NCBI GenBank assembly: GCA_032718475.1
Contig: JAUCBJ010001782.1
Coordinates: forward strand, 1-24,746
Length of the DNA: 24,746 nucleotides
Source of the DNA: Nemertoderma westbladi
Lineage: Eukaryota; Xenacoelomorpha; Nemertodermatida; Nemertodermatidae
Direction of reading: 5' to 3'
Positions 1 to 8,433 of the stretch are shown here, in pieces. Below the pieces are notes generated by a model, which was given only the letters and a program-made list of their open reading frames with translations, did no database searches and had not been told where the DNA came from. The translations under genes were made by a program, and so were the position numbers. Every line of letters starts with the position of its first letter. The first letter of the stretch is position 1.

Positions 1-422
1 TCCTCTTTTCTCACGGTTCGTAGATCTTTATCTATTTCCTCCGCTGGCATCATTATGCTTTCAGCTGCGGCTGCAGCCATAGACGTCCACCTAGCCAGGG
101 TCCCGTTTGAATCGCAGACTGTACTGCACACGGTACACAGTCTGCAGTAGGGACAGTACTTGCACATTACCGGACAGCTCCGCTTGGAGGCGCCGTTGTC
201 CGAATAGCAACCCCCGCAATCAACATCACACCTCCCGCAGTGTCTGCAGTATTTGCAATACTTACAGAATATACCGTAATCTTTGCTCTTGTCTTTATCC
301 TCAGTGTCTGCGGCTTCAGTGCTTGTGGTACTGGTTTCCGTTTCAACCGGTACGCTACCCTTGTCAGTAGCTTGCGATACCGTGAATACGACCAGTATAA
401 CCGCCAATAATAACAACTTCAT
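1..422 (-). CDS. Secreted cysteine-rich protein, 5' part of gene, open at window edge
   Basis: Reading the minus strand from the ATG at 422 gives 140 codons with no stop before the window edge. Residues 1-18 (MKLLLLAVILVVFTVSQA) are a classic signal peptide: a Lys, a Leu/Val/Ile core and a small residue at the likely cleavage site. An acidic Thr/Ser/Glu/Asp linker follows (about 19-50). Then comes a compact Cys-rich block (about 53-106) in which most cysteines are spaced as CxxC, including CKYCKYCRHCGRC and CKYCPYCRLCTVC. The tail is Ala/Met-rich and charged. The CxxC ladder suggests a disulfide or metal-binding module. It faintly recalls the Cys-rich end of sarcoplasmic-reticulum histidine-rich calcium-binding protein, but I cannot claim homology. 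The start has G at -3, and a TTTAAATA-like element lies about 55 bp upstream (about 474-483). No family name is given; the stop codon and any 3' exons are outside the window. Confidence 0.6.
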   Translation of the reverse strand, partial: MKLLLLAVILVVFTVSQATDKGSVPVETETSTTSTEAADTEDKDKSKDYGIFCKYCKYCRHCGRCDVDCGGCYSDNGASKRSCPVMCKYCPYCRLCTVCSTVCDSNGTLARWTSMAAAAAESIMMPAEEIDKDLRTVRKE

Positions 423-847
423 CTCGAAATGTACGGCCGCCAATTTTAATTTTAATAAACAAACTGAGTCAGTTTATTTAAAACCTGAATAATTCCACTG
501 AACTAATCAGGTATTGGCTTATTGAATATGTCAATAAATAATTGTTTAGAGAAAAACTGATTTATGCAATAATGTCAAAATTCTAGAATTAGCATAGCGA
601 ACTATAGTTTCCCAAACAACTGATTTTTATTTTTTTCATTAATTAACATTTTTATTACAACGATAATGAATGCCTTGACGGCTTTCAGAAGATACATATT
701 TAATATTATAATGAAAACCTTTCTAGTGTCAGTTATTATGTAATACTACAGTACAAACGAATAACAAACATTTATTAAATTCGTTATACCGGTACGTGAA
801 ACTGGTATGGCTGTATGGGAAATAAGGATATAAGAACAGAAGATGTT

Positions 848-1386
848 ACGGTGGCTGAAAGCGGCCAAACAATATTAATTAAGCGTTTTTTTTTTTAATT
901 TCAACCCGGGTTGATATTATTTTCAACCCGGGTTGATATTATTTTCAACCCGGGTTGATATTATTTTCAACCCGGGTTGATATTATTTTCAACCCGGGTT
1001 GATATTATTTTCAACCCGGGTTGATATTATTTTCAACCCGGGTTGATATTATTTTCAACCCGGGTTGATATTATTTTCAACCCGGGTTGATATTATTTTC
1101 AACCAGGGTTGATATTATTTTCAACCCGGGTTGATATTTTTTTCAACCCGGGTTGATATTATTTTCAACCCGGGTTGATATTATTTTCAACCCGGGTTGA
1201 TATTATTTTCAACCCGGGTTGATATTATTTTCAACCCGGGTTGATATTATTTTCAACCCGGGTTGATATTATTTTCAACCCGGGTTGATATTATTTTCAA
1301 CCCGGGTTGATATTATTTTCAACCCGGGTTGAAATTAAAAAAAAAAAACGCTTAATTAATATTGTTTGGCCGCTTTCAGCCACCGT
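848..1386. mobile_element. Non-autonomous inverted-repeat transposon carrying a palindrome array
   Basis: The left arm begins ACGGTGGCTGAAAGCGGCC at 848 and its exact reverse complement ends at 1386. The arms (848-900 and 1333-1386) match base for base except for an 11 versus 12 base T/A run. They are immediately flanked by an identical 8-bp duplication AAGATGTT (840-847 and 1387-1394), the signature of DNA-transposon insertion. Because the outermost bases are themselves palindromic (TTA/TAA), duplications of 4, 6 or 8 bp can be read; 8 is the maximum. There is no coding capacity. The interior is entirely the 22-bp tandem array listed separately. An 8-bp duplication occurs in hAT, P and Merlin elements, but the termini do not let me assign a superfamily. 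The near-identical arms imply a young insertion. Confidence 0.87.
901..1332. repeat. Tandem array of 20 palindromic 22-bp units
   Basis: Twenty copies of a perfect 14-bp palindrome, TCAACCCGGGTTGA, start every 22 bp from 901 to 1319, separated by an 8-bp spacer TATTATTT. Only two differences from the consensus are visible: one core reads CCAGGG (copy 10, at 1099) and one spacer has an A-to-T change near 1137. The phase never slips. The first and last cores join directly onto the terminal inverted repeats of the host element. Each core could extrude as a small cruciform and contains a CpG within a SmaI-type hexamer. Confidence 0.98.
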
Positions 1387-1392
1387 AAGATG

Positions 1393-1398
1393 TTTATT
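1393..1398 (-). terminator. Candidate poly(A) signal of MRPL20
   Basis: Plus-strand TTTATT reads AATAAA on the minus strand, 213 bp beyond the MRPL20 stop, and I see no other AATAAA in between. It overlaps the right-hand target duplication of the inverted-repeat element, so cleavage 10-30 nt further on would fall inside that element's terminal repeat. This rests on a hexamer only. Confidence 0.4.
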
Positions 1399-1610
1399 GA
1401 ATAAAATCGTTTCGAATCAATTAACTGATTAATTAACTAATTGATTAGTTCATTGCCACTTTGTTATTGAGCTCGCAAAACAAATGTTCCCCTCTAAATT
1501 AATTAATTATAAACAAACACACCATTGTAAAACTGTATATCAATATTTGAGGAGAAAGAATAGTTTGTAAATACTGTAATTATTATAAAGCTAGAAAAAA
1601 CAAAATAAAT

Positions 1611-2300
1611 CTACATCTTCTTTTTAATATAAAGAGGGAATTGTTTGGGTCCCCAAGGTTTATATTCTCTGCCTAATGTCCCGGGCTCCCGCTGTTCTCT
1701 GTTGTACTTGTGTTGCTGTAAGTCGGAATACCCCCGGGTATATGTGTCCACCAATGCCTCGGCATCGCGTGGCATTAAACCGTCGCTTTTACGCAATAAA
1801 CTCAAGTCCAACAGACCCTTAAACGTCTTCGGCTCGTTAACTGCGAATTCCGCCAACATTTTAGCGTTGAGCCGAACGTTGCACATCGATAGACCTGCCA
1901 CCATATCCTTACGAGTTGCGTCGTGTTCCTCGCAAGCGGCGCCTATACGCTGAGCCCACAAGAGTTTCGCGCTGCTCTTCTCGTGTAAACGGTTCGCGCG
2001 CATTTGCACCCAGGCCTTCTGCACGCTGCGTATCGCGATACGGTAGCAGTTCTGTCGACGGATATAATGATGCCACGTTTGCGATTTGATCCATTGGCGT
2101 TTCCACCAGGGGTCCAGACCCCGGCAGTATACGATACGACGACCACCCACGCTGTGTTTGTTTCGGGTACCGGCTGCTCCAACCGCTACGGCTACGGGTT
2201 GGCTTTTATGTGAAGGAAGTATTGGTCTCATTACCGGTAATATTCCGTTAGAAACGCAATAAAGGTTTGTAAATGATTTAGCGATCAGCGATGATAACAT
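1611..2300 (-). CDS. MRPL20: Mitochondrial large-subunit ribosomal protein bL20m
   Basis: A 229-aa uninterrupted ORF homologous to bL20, an early-assembling 23S/16S-rRNA-binding protein of the large mitoribosomal subunit. The family core spans about residues 68-170: the basic helix around NCYRIAIRSVQKAW, then LLWAQRIGAACEEH (compare LWI.RI.AA..EHG in bL20), then LNAKMLAEFAVNEPKTFKGL, matching the family's LNRK.LA.LA..EP..F. The first ~60 residues are basic and hydroxylated with almost no acids, consistent with a mitochondrial import presequence. A ~55-residue charged C-terminal tail lies beyond the core, making it longer than the human protein (149 aa). The start at 2300 has A at -3 and is the first in-frame Met; Met24 is a less likely alternative. 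The coding region has no intron, unlike the vertebrate gene. Nothing suggests decay. Downstream lies the palindrome-array element. Confidence 0.93.
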   Translation of the reverse strand: MLSSLIAKSFTNLYCVSNGILPVMRPILPSHKSQPVAVAVGAAGTRNKHSVGGRRIVYCRGLDPWWKRQWIKSQTWHHYIRRQNCYRIAIRSVQKAWVQMRANRLHEKSSAKLLWAQRIGAACEEHDATRKDMVAGLSMCNVRLNAKMLAEFAVNEPKTFKGLLDLSLLRKSDGLMPRDAEALVDTYTRGYSDLQQHKYNREQREPGTLGREYKPWGPKQFPLYIKKKM

Positions 2301-2940
2301 TTTATCGACTGCTGTGGACTGTAGTTGATATTAGCTACAAAGTAAGCACTAAAATGGTACATCTCAGTCAGTCAGTCCTGTCTGCCTGTTGTATGGCAAT
2401 ATGGTATAGTTATCGCCTACTGTATGTCCTCGTCCTGTCCTACAAACACTTAATAAAAAGGTGAAGAAATGAGAAATGAATTACATCCCATGTCCTATAC
2501 CAGTATACGGAATTCGACATTCAAGAAAATTTAATACTGGACCCACAAGCAATGTCGATTGTTGATTTATACAAAAGAAGATGCAAATAACAGAATTGTG
2601 CCAAAGACAGTGCACCCGTACAGTTGCATAGTGAAATATGGGAAGTAATTAAGGTTAAGGATTAATGAACCAATCATAACCAAGTTCAAGAACATGTAAA
2701 GCTAGCACAGTAGGTTGTAGGCCTACTGTTGTAACAGGAGATTGATTGAAATTTTAGTGATTCTCTGGAAACATTATTCTCTTTTATAAAAACTATTTAG
2801 TCCTACACAGTGTGCTACTGTACTTTATGCGTAGTAAACGTTTTGGGGCACTACTGTAGTATGTAGCATAGGCCCTATGTGTTTATTTGTTGTGTTCTGT
2901 GTTATTTGACCTTCTGACAGTAAGATGGTAGCTGGTAATT
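2301..2940. other. Spacer upstream of MRPL20
   Basis: AT-rich, with no ORF I would trust. The first ~150 bp next to the MRPL20 start should hold its promoter, but no TATA box is evident. A GTAGGCCTAC palindrome lies near 2717; TAGGCCTA-type palindromes recur through the window. Confidence 0.5.
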
Positions 2941-2949
2941 TTGATTTTG

Positions 2950-3285
2950 TGTTAGCTACTAATTTTTATTAGCTAGTTTTTGACCAATTTTTTTCTGGTG
3001 AAAATTGCTTTTATTATTTGTTAGCTCCGATAAATTGTACTAGCTTTCATCATAATTGAATTGAAAATTTCAAAACATGAACAAAAATTATTTTATTTAC
3101 TTTATACACGTTTTATAACCATCCCATTCTTTTTAAATACAAAACCTGGCTTTTGTCTAAAAAATGTTCTAGAACAGAAAATATTTGTTCTAGAACATAA
3201 TTTTTTTCAAAATAAAATAGCTAACATGTTCTGGTACATTTCAAAAAAAGAAATTCACAAAAACTAGCTAGTAGATAAAATTTGG
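2950..3285. repeat. AT-rich foldback sequence, possible MITE
   Basis: AGCTAGTTTTTG at 2971-2982 is repeated in perfect inversion at 3258-3269, with looser complementarity continuing outward on both sides. The interior is very AT-rich. No clean target duplication was found, so the ends are approximate. The fold could be an old MITE or chance in low-complexity sequence. Confidence 0.4.
3165..3198. promoter_or_regulatory. Pair of TGTTCTAGAACA palindromes, heat-shock-element-like
   Basis: Two identical 12-bp palindromes (3165-3176 and 3186-3197), 9 bp apart, contain TTCTAGAA, the head-to-head form of the heat-shock factor site nTTCnnGAAn. They lie inside the foldback repeat and near no convincing gene, so a regulatory role is only a possibility. 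Confidence 0.25.
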
Positions 3286-3715
3286 TGGGGGTTGTACGCA
3301 TACTGCACCAGTACCGAATATTTACGACATTGCTTCTGCTCTCCGTTGCCAACCATTTAAGGGCCCTTCTGTTTTGTTTCAATGCATTCTCTAATTAGGT
3401 ACCTGTATGGTCTATCTCCCTATGAATGGTGCTATATGTGAGATAAATATTTATTGAACAGCCAGAAATTAATAATAAGTAAATCTGTAAATGAGTTTGT
3501 TTTATCAGTGAGATAATGTGCTGTAAATTTAACCAAATTGCTTCAGAAATTACTCATAAATTACATACTCAGAAATTACTCATATAGCCGCTCACACAAA
3601 TGCAAATCCCATCCCAATACCAAGATAATATCGAATTTTAATAAACTACAGTACACACAGCACATATTATATACCTGTATAGTGTATACAATAGGCCTAC
3701 TGTAGAGTAGAAATC

Positions 3716-3775
3716 ATTCAATGTGGGGAGAGCCACGAAAGTAAACGAACTTAGCACACGGTACCACTAACTCAA
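3716..3775 (-). repeat. Dispersed repeat end, copy 1 (inverted)
   Basis: The reverse complement contains TTTACTTTCGTGGCTCTCCC followed by CACATT, which aligns with 17641-17696 and 21040-21097 on the plus strand. Shared blocks are a TATG-like start, TAAG..TCG, ACTTTCGTGGCTCGCC and CCACATTTT. Three copies in two orientations indicate a dispersed element, class unknown. Confidence 0.6.
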
Positions 3776-3890
3776 TAGGTGTGTCTGTGTGTCCAATCTT
3801 AAACGTTAATCGGGCAATCGGCAAGCCGAAAGTTTAGAAATTTTCCAAGTTGAATTTGCGTGTGGCCTTCGAGAAGGTAAGATAAAAACA

Positions 3891-4290
3891 GTTAATTAGT
3901 TCATAAGTTGTTTACGGTAAAAAAAAAAAGTATTTTTCTGCTTGCCCTTTATTGGAAATTAATTAATTATTTTATAAATTCCACACAACTGTCACAAACC
4001 GCACACATTCGGGCCATTTGTCCGTTAGTCAAGTGCCTTCCAGAATGCCACGTTATTATTGGGTATCCTGGGATACTAGCAGTATGCTATTTATTTCTTA
4101 TGCTATTCAATGGGGCAAGCCTTTATTGTTCTTTTAACTCACTTCTAATTCTAGCGTGGTTGTTGCCATGGTGACATTATGGAAAGCTAGCAGTAGTTAC
4201 ACTTGTTAATTAGTTCATAAGTTGTTTACGGTAAAAAAAATTAGTAAAAAGTATTTTTCTGCTTGCCCTTTATTGGAAATTAATTATTTT
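3891..4290 (+). repeat. Two ~85-bp direct repeats 314 bp apart
   Basis: GTTAATTAGTTCATAAGTTG begins at 3891 and again at 4205. Both copies run through a poly-A stretch into TATTTTTCTGCTTGCCCTTT and ATTGGAAATTAATT. They differ mainly by a short ATTAGTAAA insertion in the second copy and by A-run length. The 230 bp between them (Leu-rich if translated) shows no family resemblance. This could be a local duplication or the ends of an element. Confidence 0.8.
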
Positions 4291-5180
4291 CTAGTGATAG
4301 ATTTAAATAACTATATTTTAAAATTATACAGCAGTAATCCCCATACCCCTTTCCATTATAGTTTTTAATTAGTTCAAGTGATTTACTTTAACAAATGTCC
4401 TTTTAATTGAACTAAACATAATAAACTTCTTAAAATTCCCCATCTCTCCACACCATATACCTCCAGCTCCCCATTCCATGGCGTGCTTGCTATTGCCTAT
4501 CTGGGAATCAATCCCACTTCACCACTACTCAAGTAAAGGGTAATTGCATCTATATGACAGGCAGCAATGTAAAGAGACAGACTAATAGACAGACAGCTTG
4601 CTTATTTTTCTGCTCGCATAATCAATATCATACCACAACCAAATCATACCACAACCACACTCGCCTATTGAGAAATTTCACTTTTCACTTTGCATATTCA
4701 CTATTATTGGACGGATCCATCATGGCTGTCCTTATTTCTCACGCGTGTTTGTTTGTTATTAATCAACAATTAATCGAATTATATTTCGGACCATCTATAT
4801 AAGTGCTTCTAAGCCTAGGCGGTCTTCTCCCTCATTTACTTAGTTAACTTGACAGTATATTATATGGAATTTATTACCATATATTTTATTTAGTGCTTTG
4901 TGCATCTTTTAATTTCTTGCGAGTGCAATAATAATAATAATAATAAAGACAGGTTCGTTTAAAGGCAACTTGATGGCGTTCTGTTTCGATTGCAGCATTA
5001 TTTTGTACCGGTACTGCATTTTATTTTGTACTGTCTGAATCCTGGAATCAAGTGATGTGATTCTTGATTTGATTGTCAATCGGCAGATCGGTAAACGAAT
5101 TACTGAATTAGGCCTAAATCATTAACGAATTAAATAAAATCGGTAAACAGTCCTACGGTAAAATAAAGGTAAAATATTCC
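4290..5180. other. AT-rich spacer with AAT microsatellite
   Basis: No gene seen. A short (AAT)n tract sits near 4927-4945. The small ORF from 4554 to 4802 has no coding character. Confidence 0.5.
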
Positions 5181-5192
5181 GGGATGTGGTGG

Positions 5193-5690
5193 GACCGGGT
5201 TTTAGACATTTAAACTGTAAGACCGAGATAGGTTATGCAACTTAAGACTGCCTTTTCAATAGAAGTGGATTATGTGGCAGTGTGGGAGAGTGAATGTCAG
5301 GGTCAGGGGCAGTGGCTGAACTGGTTAGCGCTACTGATGGTGACGGGGCCTGATATGCTGAAACGTACGTACGTATAGCGCTGGTTCAACCCCTAGTGCT
5401 CGGTGACGCACTTTCTCATTTTTTCCATTTCTGAACAAAACCATAATATTACACCTTTAAATTAAAGTAAGACCGAGACAGGGTTTTAGTCATTTAATTT
5501 TGGGACCGCAAGTTTATGGACTGGCAGACCGGGTTTTAGGAATTATTCCTGTATTCGGACCGGGTTTTAGGAATCTTCTTACAGTCTTACATGGCTGTCT
5601 GGCTGTATGGACCGGGCAGCCGGGCAAAATTGGACCGACCGGGTTTTCAGTGGAGAGTGGACCGAGACCGGGACCGGCCCGGGTTTTAGA
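5193..5690 (+). repeat. Irregular array of GACCGGGTTTTAG motifs
   Basis: GACCGGGTTTTAG or close variants occur at 5193-5205, 5471-5489 (GACCGAGACAGGGTTTTAG), 5527-5539, 5558-5570, 5637-5650 (TTTTCAG) and 5674-5689. Spacing is irregular and tightest at 5527-5690, where GACCGAGACCGGGACCGG is also present. The sequence between motifs is unrelated except for short repeats such as GGAAT. The SINE-like unit at 5301-5424 lies between the first and second motif. Function unknown. Confidence 0.75.
5301..5424 (+). mobile_element. tRNA-related SINE-like unit with Pol III promoter boxes
   Basis: 5313-5324 reads TGGCTGAACTGG followed by TTAGCGC, a good Pol III A box in tRNA context. 5383-5393 reads GGTTCAACCCC, matching the B box GGTTCRANNCC. 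The ~59-bp A-to-B spacing fits a tRNA gene. A run of six T at 5419-5424 could terminate Pol III. The middle (ACGTACGTACGT-like) does not form a clear anticodon arm and the acceptor ends do not pair well, so this is more likely a tRNA-derived SINE head or tRNA pseudogene than a working tRNA. Confidence 0.5.
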
Positions 5691-5856
5691 CAGTCCCATT
5701 AATGTAATGAATTAAAGTAAAAATACTCGGCGTCCGGCCTATCTTCCGCGTAAATTCAGAGCAATTCCAGTATGGGTGTGATAGAGCCGACCCTCCAGCT
5801 CCGGGTTTGACTAAATACGCCACCGACAACCACCGACACCTTTCGCATACCACCGA

Positions 5857-6169
5857 CAACAAAAGACACAAACCGACAGTATACCGTCAACTTCGGCAAT
5901 GTTAGTAAACTATTTCAGTACATGGTTATATAATTTTTATTTCCAATCCAAATATTTATAACAAACAGTATGTTATATTATACTGTATCGTAATTATTCA
6001 TAATTATAGATTGAACCTTAAAGGTGTAGAATGGATTACTGTATTGTTTCATCCTTCCACTATGTTAAGGCGGCGTTCATAAAGTATGTCACCAAAATTT
6101 TCTAGATTTTTGAAGTTGACGGTATACTGTCGGTTTGCGATCTTACCTGTCGGTTTGTGTCTTTTGTTG
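5857..6169. mobile_element. Short MITE with 38-bp inverted repeats
   Basis: The left arm 5857-5894 (CAACAAAAGACACAAACCGA, then CAGTATACCGTCAACTTC) is matched in inversion by 6112-6169. The right arm carries a 20-bp interruption containing a second CTGTCGGTTT, so the terminal block is partly duplicated. The interior (5895-6111) is AT-rich and non-coding. Left of the element the related motif CACCGACA occurs three times (about 5820-5857). No clean target duplication was seen. Confidence 0.72.
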
Positions 6170-6772
6170 GGTCCACTATAGCGTTTGAACTCGTGAATCA
6201 GGGCACTCTTCCGCACTAGTCTCTAGTACAGTGTACCGTAGTACAATATTTAATCAGCAATTTTCCAACATTTGTCAACGATGAGATGAAATCTGAATAT
6301 AAGTGCAGAAGTCCAATCGCCAGGATGAGAGGTATCTCAACTTCGCAAAGAAGGACTACCAAGTACGGTACCATACAGTATATAACTGGACCAGCTTTTA
6401 AATCTGAGTTCTGGAAACGCGCCAATCAAGCCAACCTGCCAACCGCCATGTTATAACTCGCTGTACTACGCTGCACACGGATTCCATCATAAAAGCAGTG
6501 CCAACAACCGCACTTTTTCACTCGCCACAGTCAGTTTGTATCTGTCGATATTGTCATCAGGGCAGCATCAATAGGTAGGTATCACCTCCTTCCTTATATC
6601 AGTATATGGTATATGTGACAAATGTCCGTCACTCACTGGCCACCCTTGCAACAAATGTCACTTAGGCCTACCGGTAGCACCTTTTACTATAAATTTTACA
6701 AATTTTACAAATTTATGTTATTTATTTTTAGAATTGTGACATATTTATTTTAGAATAATACAGTAATATATA
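6170..6772. other. Spacer before the retrotransposon remnant
   Basis: No coding region I can support. CATAAAAG near 6490 followed by AATAG/GTAGGT near 6570 could be a TATA-like box and a splice donor, or part of the remnant's 5' UTR; neither is secure. Short CCGGTA and GTAC palindromes are frequent. Confidence 0.3.
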
Positions 6773-7205
6773 TTGTATATTGTATATATTGTTAGAATAA
6801 CTCTAAAAAAGAAGCGCTCAGAGGAACCTAACAAAAAATGGGTCATATATCGCAACAACATCATCAAACGGGCGGCCGTAGACTCCACCAACGCTGTCGC
6901 TAGACCAACTACCGGTAATATCTCACAAGCAAACTCCCACGTAGTACTTACATCCCCAATTGTACTTGACGGAGTGCATACACGAGTTATTCGTCGCAGT
7001 GAATATCGAGACAATTCGGAACGTGGAGATTGACTTGATGTTTCAATAGTTAATGATAAGGACAGGGACTCCAATTTATTGGTTAATGTTAAATCCATTA
7101 AGAAATCCGGAGCTACTTCAATTATTCCCGTAAAGGAAAATATACCCAGTTCACAGTTTGCTAATGACAAAGATATTGAGTTCTGCTTAACTTTAAAGAG
7201 GCCAA
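6773..7205 (+). pseudogene. ORF1-like remnant of the LINE
   Basis: An open frame runs to a TGA at about 7031-7033. Translation continues in the same frame past that stop for ~60 codons with coding-like composition (LDVSIVNDKDRDSNLLVNVK and on), so the stop is probably a mutation. The start is basic (KKKRSEEPNKKW). No zinc knuckle or RRM is visible. The segment is assigned to the LINE only by position directly upstream of the endonuclease. Confidence 0.4.
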
Positions 7206-8006
7206 ATGTCCCCAAAGACAACTGTGCTTCAGGATAATGTGTTGTGTTTTACCGCTGTTAATATTAACGGAAATAATCAGAGGTCTACGCCACCAAGGAA
7301 AACTATGTTTAATGATAACATGTCGTGTTTAACCGTTAGGTCAGTGTCCCCAAGATTAACTACAGTTAATGATAATGTGTCGTGTTTTACCGCTGTTGGT
7401 GTTAATGAAAATGATCGGGGGTCAATGACCCTCCCGGGCCTCCCCCCTTCTGCGGTTACCAGTAAAATCAGTATATTACTGTATAATGCACAGTCTGTGA
7501 ACAACAAAGCAGAATTTATTAAAGACTACATTCTGGATAATACCATTGATATAACTGCCATCACTGAGACTTGGTTGACAGGTACAATCCAGAATCATGT
7601 GGTCATAAATGATATCTGTCCTAGGGGTTGCTCTATGAAACACATTCCAAGAACCAGAACAAGAGGCGGTGGCGTGGCCTGTATCTATCGCGACTCCCTG
7701 AGCATGAAGGTCAGTCCTTCTGAAGGTTCAACATATCCAACCTTTGAGTACATGGAGCTGACCCTACGCCACTCGGGGTCCTTAATTAGGATATTCATTA
7801 TATACCGGACCTGCCCAAGCCCAGCTAACGGTTTCACATATACACAATTTCTAGACCAATTTGCTGATTTGCTTCAGAATCTGATAACTTCCTCCGGTAG
7901 GCTAATTATAATTGGCGATTTCAACTTCCATGTTGACAACAACTGCAATGCGGAAGCCTGCAAATTTCCAGGCAAATTTCCAATTCTCCAGGCACCTGAA
8001 GACTAA
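7206..8006 (+). pseudogene. LINE apurinic-like endonuclease fragment
   Basis: A 266-codon frame. Residues ~86-250 are the 5' two thirds of an APE-type LINE endonuclease: LLYNAQSVNNK (first strand with catalytic Asn), DITAITETWL (catalytic Glu), RTRGGGVACIY, LIRIFIIYR and LIIIGDFNFHVD (catalytic Asp/Asn pair). The SDH motif and all of the reverse transcriptase (no YxDD) are absent. After GDFNFHVD the frame enters unrelated sequence and stops, because the deletion joins the two parts in different frames. Residues 9-72 contain three imperfect repeats of about NDNVSCFTAV. The first Met (7206) may not be the ancestral start. Confidence 0.88.
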
Positions 8007-8433
8007 GTTCTTTCGAGCCACAGTGGAAAGTGTATTTTTATACTGGGGTGAGACCTGGACACTGACTAAATCACTTGAACAACGAATTGATGGTTGCTAC
8101 ACAAGACTACTAAGGGCAGCCCTAAACATCAGCTGGAGACAACACATGACAAACGCCGAGCTTTATGGTACAATACCACCTGTATCAACCACCCTCCGTG
8201 AGCGCAGATTAAGATTCAGTGGGCACTGCTGTCGAAGTAAAGACGAGGTCATACCAGATCTACTTCTCTGGCAACCAACTCATGGAAAGCGTAGTCGTGG
8301 ACGACCTGCCATAACATATATAGATAGACTTGAAAGGGATACTGAACTTGGGATAAACGAAATTGCGACAACTATGGAGAATCGGGAAGCCTGGAAGGAT
8401 CTCATTTCCACTGCCCGAGTTCGCTCGACCTAG
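7972..8433 (+). pseudogene. LINE ORF2 C-terminal fragment
   Basis: In the +1 frame relative to the endonuclease, the sequence encodes the segment that follows the reverse transcriptase in many invertebrate LINEs: FFRATVESVFLYWGETWTLT, LEQRIDGCYTRLLRAALNIS, then LRERRLRFSGHCCRS, LLLWQPTHGKRSRGRP and a short tail ending RVRST before the TAG stop at 8431-8433. The stop is the first repeat of the (TAG)n tail. The fragment is intact but orphaned, with no start codon of its own inside this segment. Confidence 0.87.

Noticed and set aside
107-492. Plus-strand ORFs of 87 and 69 aa
   Set aside because: They are shadows of the minus-strand secreted Cys-rich frame, which has a signal peptide and patterned cysteines.
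901-1332. CRISPR-like array
   Set aside because: Repeats and spacers are both constant, the context is eukaryotic, there are no cas genes, and it lies inside transposon termini.
3850-3885. Splice donor GAAG/GTAAGA after a possible exon
   Set aside because: Good donor consensus, but no open frame, acceptor or promoter to pair with it.
5527-5570. Telomere-like repeat (GGGTTTTAGG resembles TTTTAGGG)
   Set aside because: Copies are not tandem and sit in unrelated flanks; resemblance is limited to one short word.
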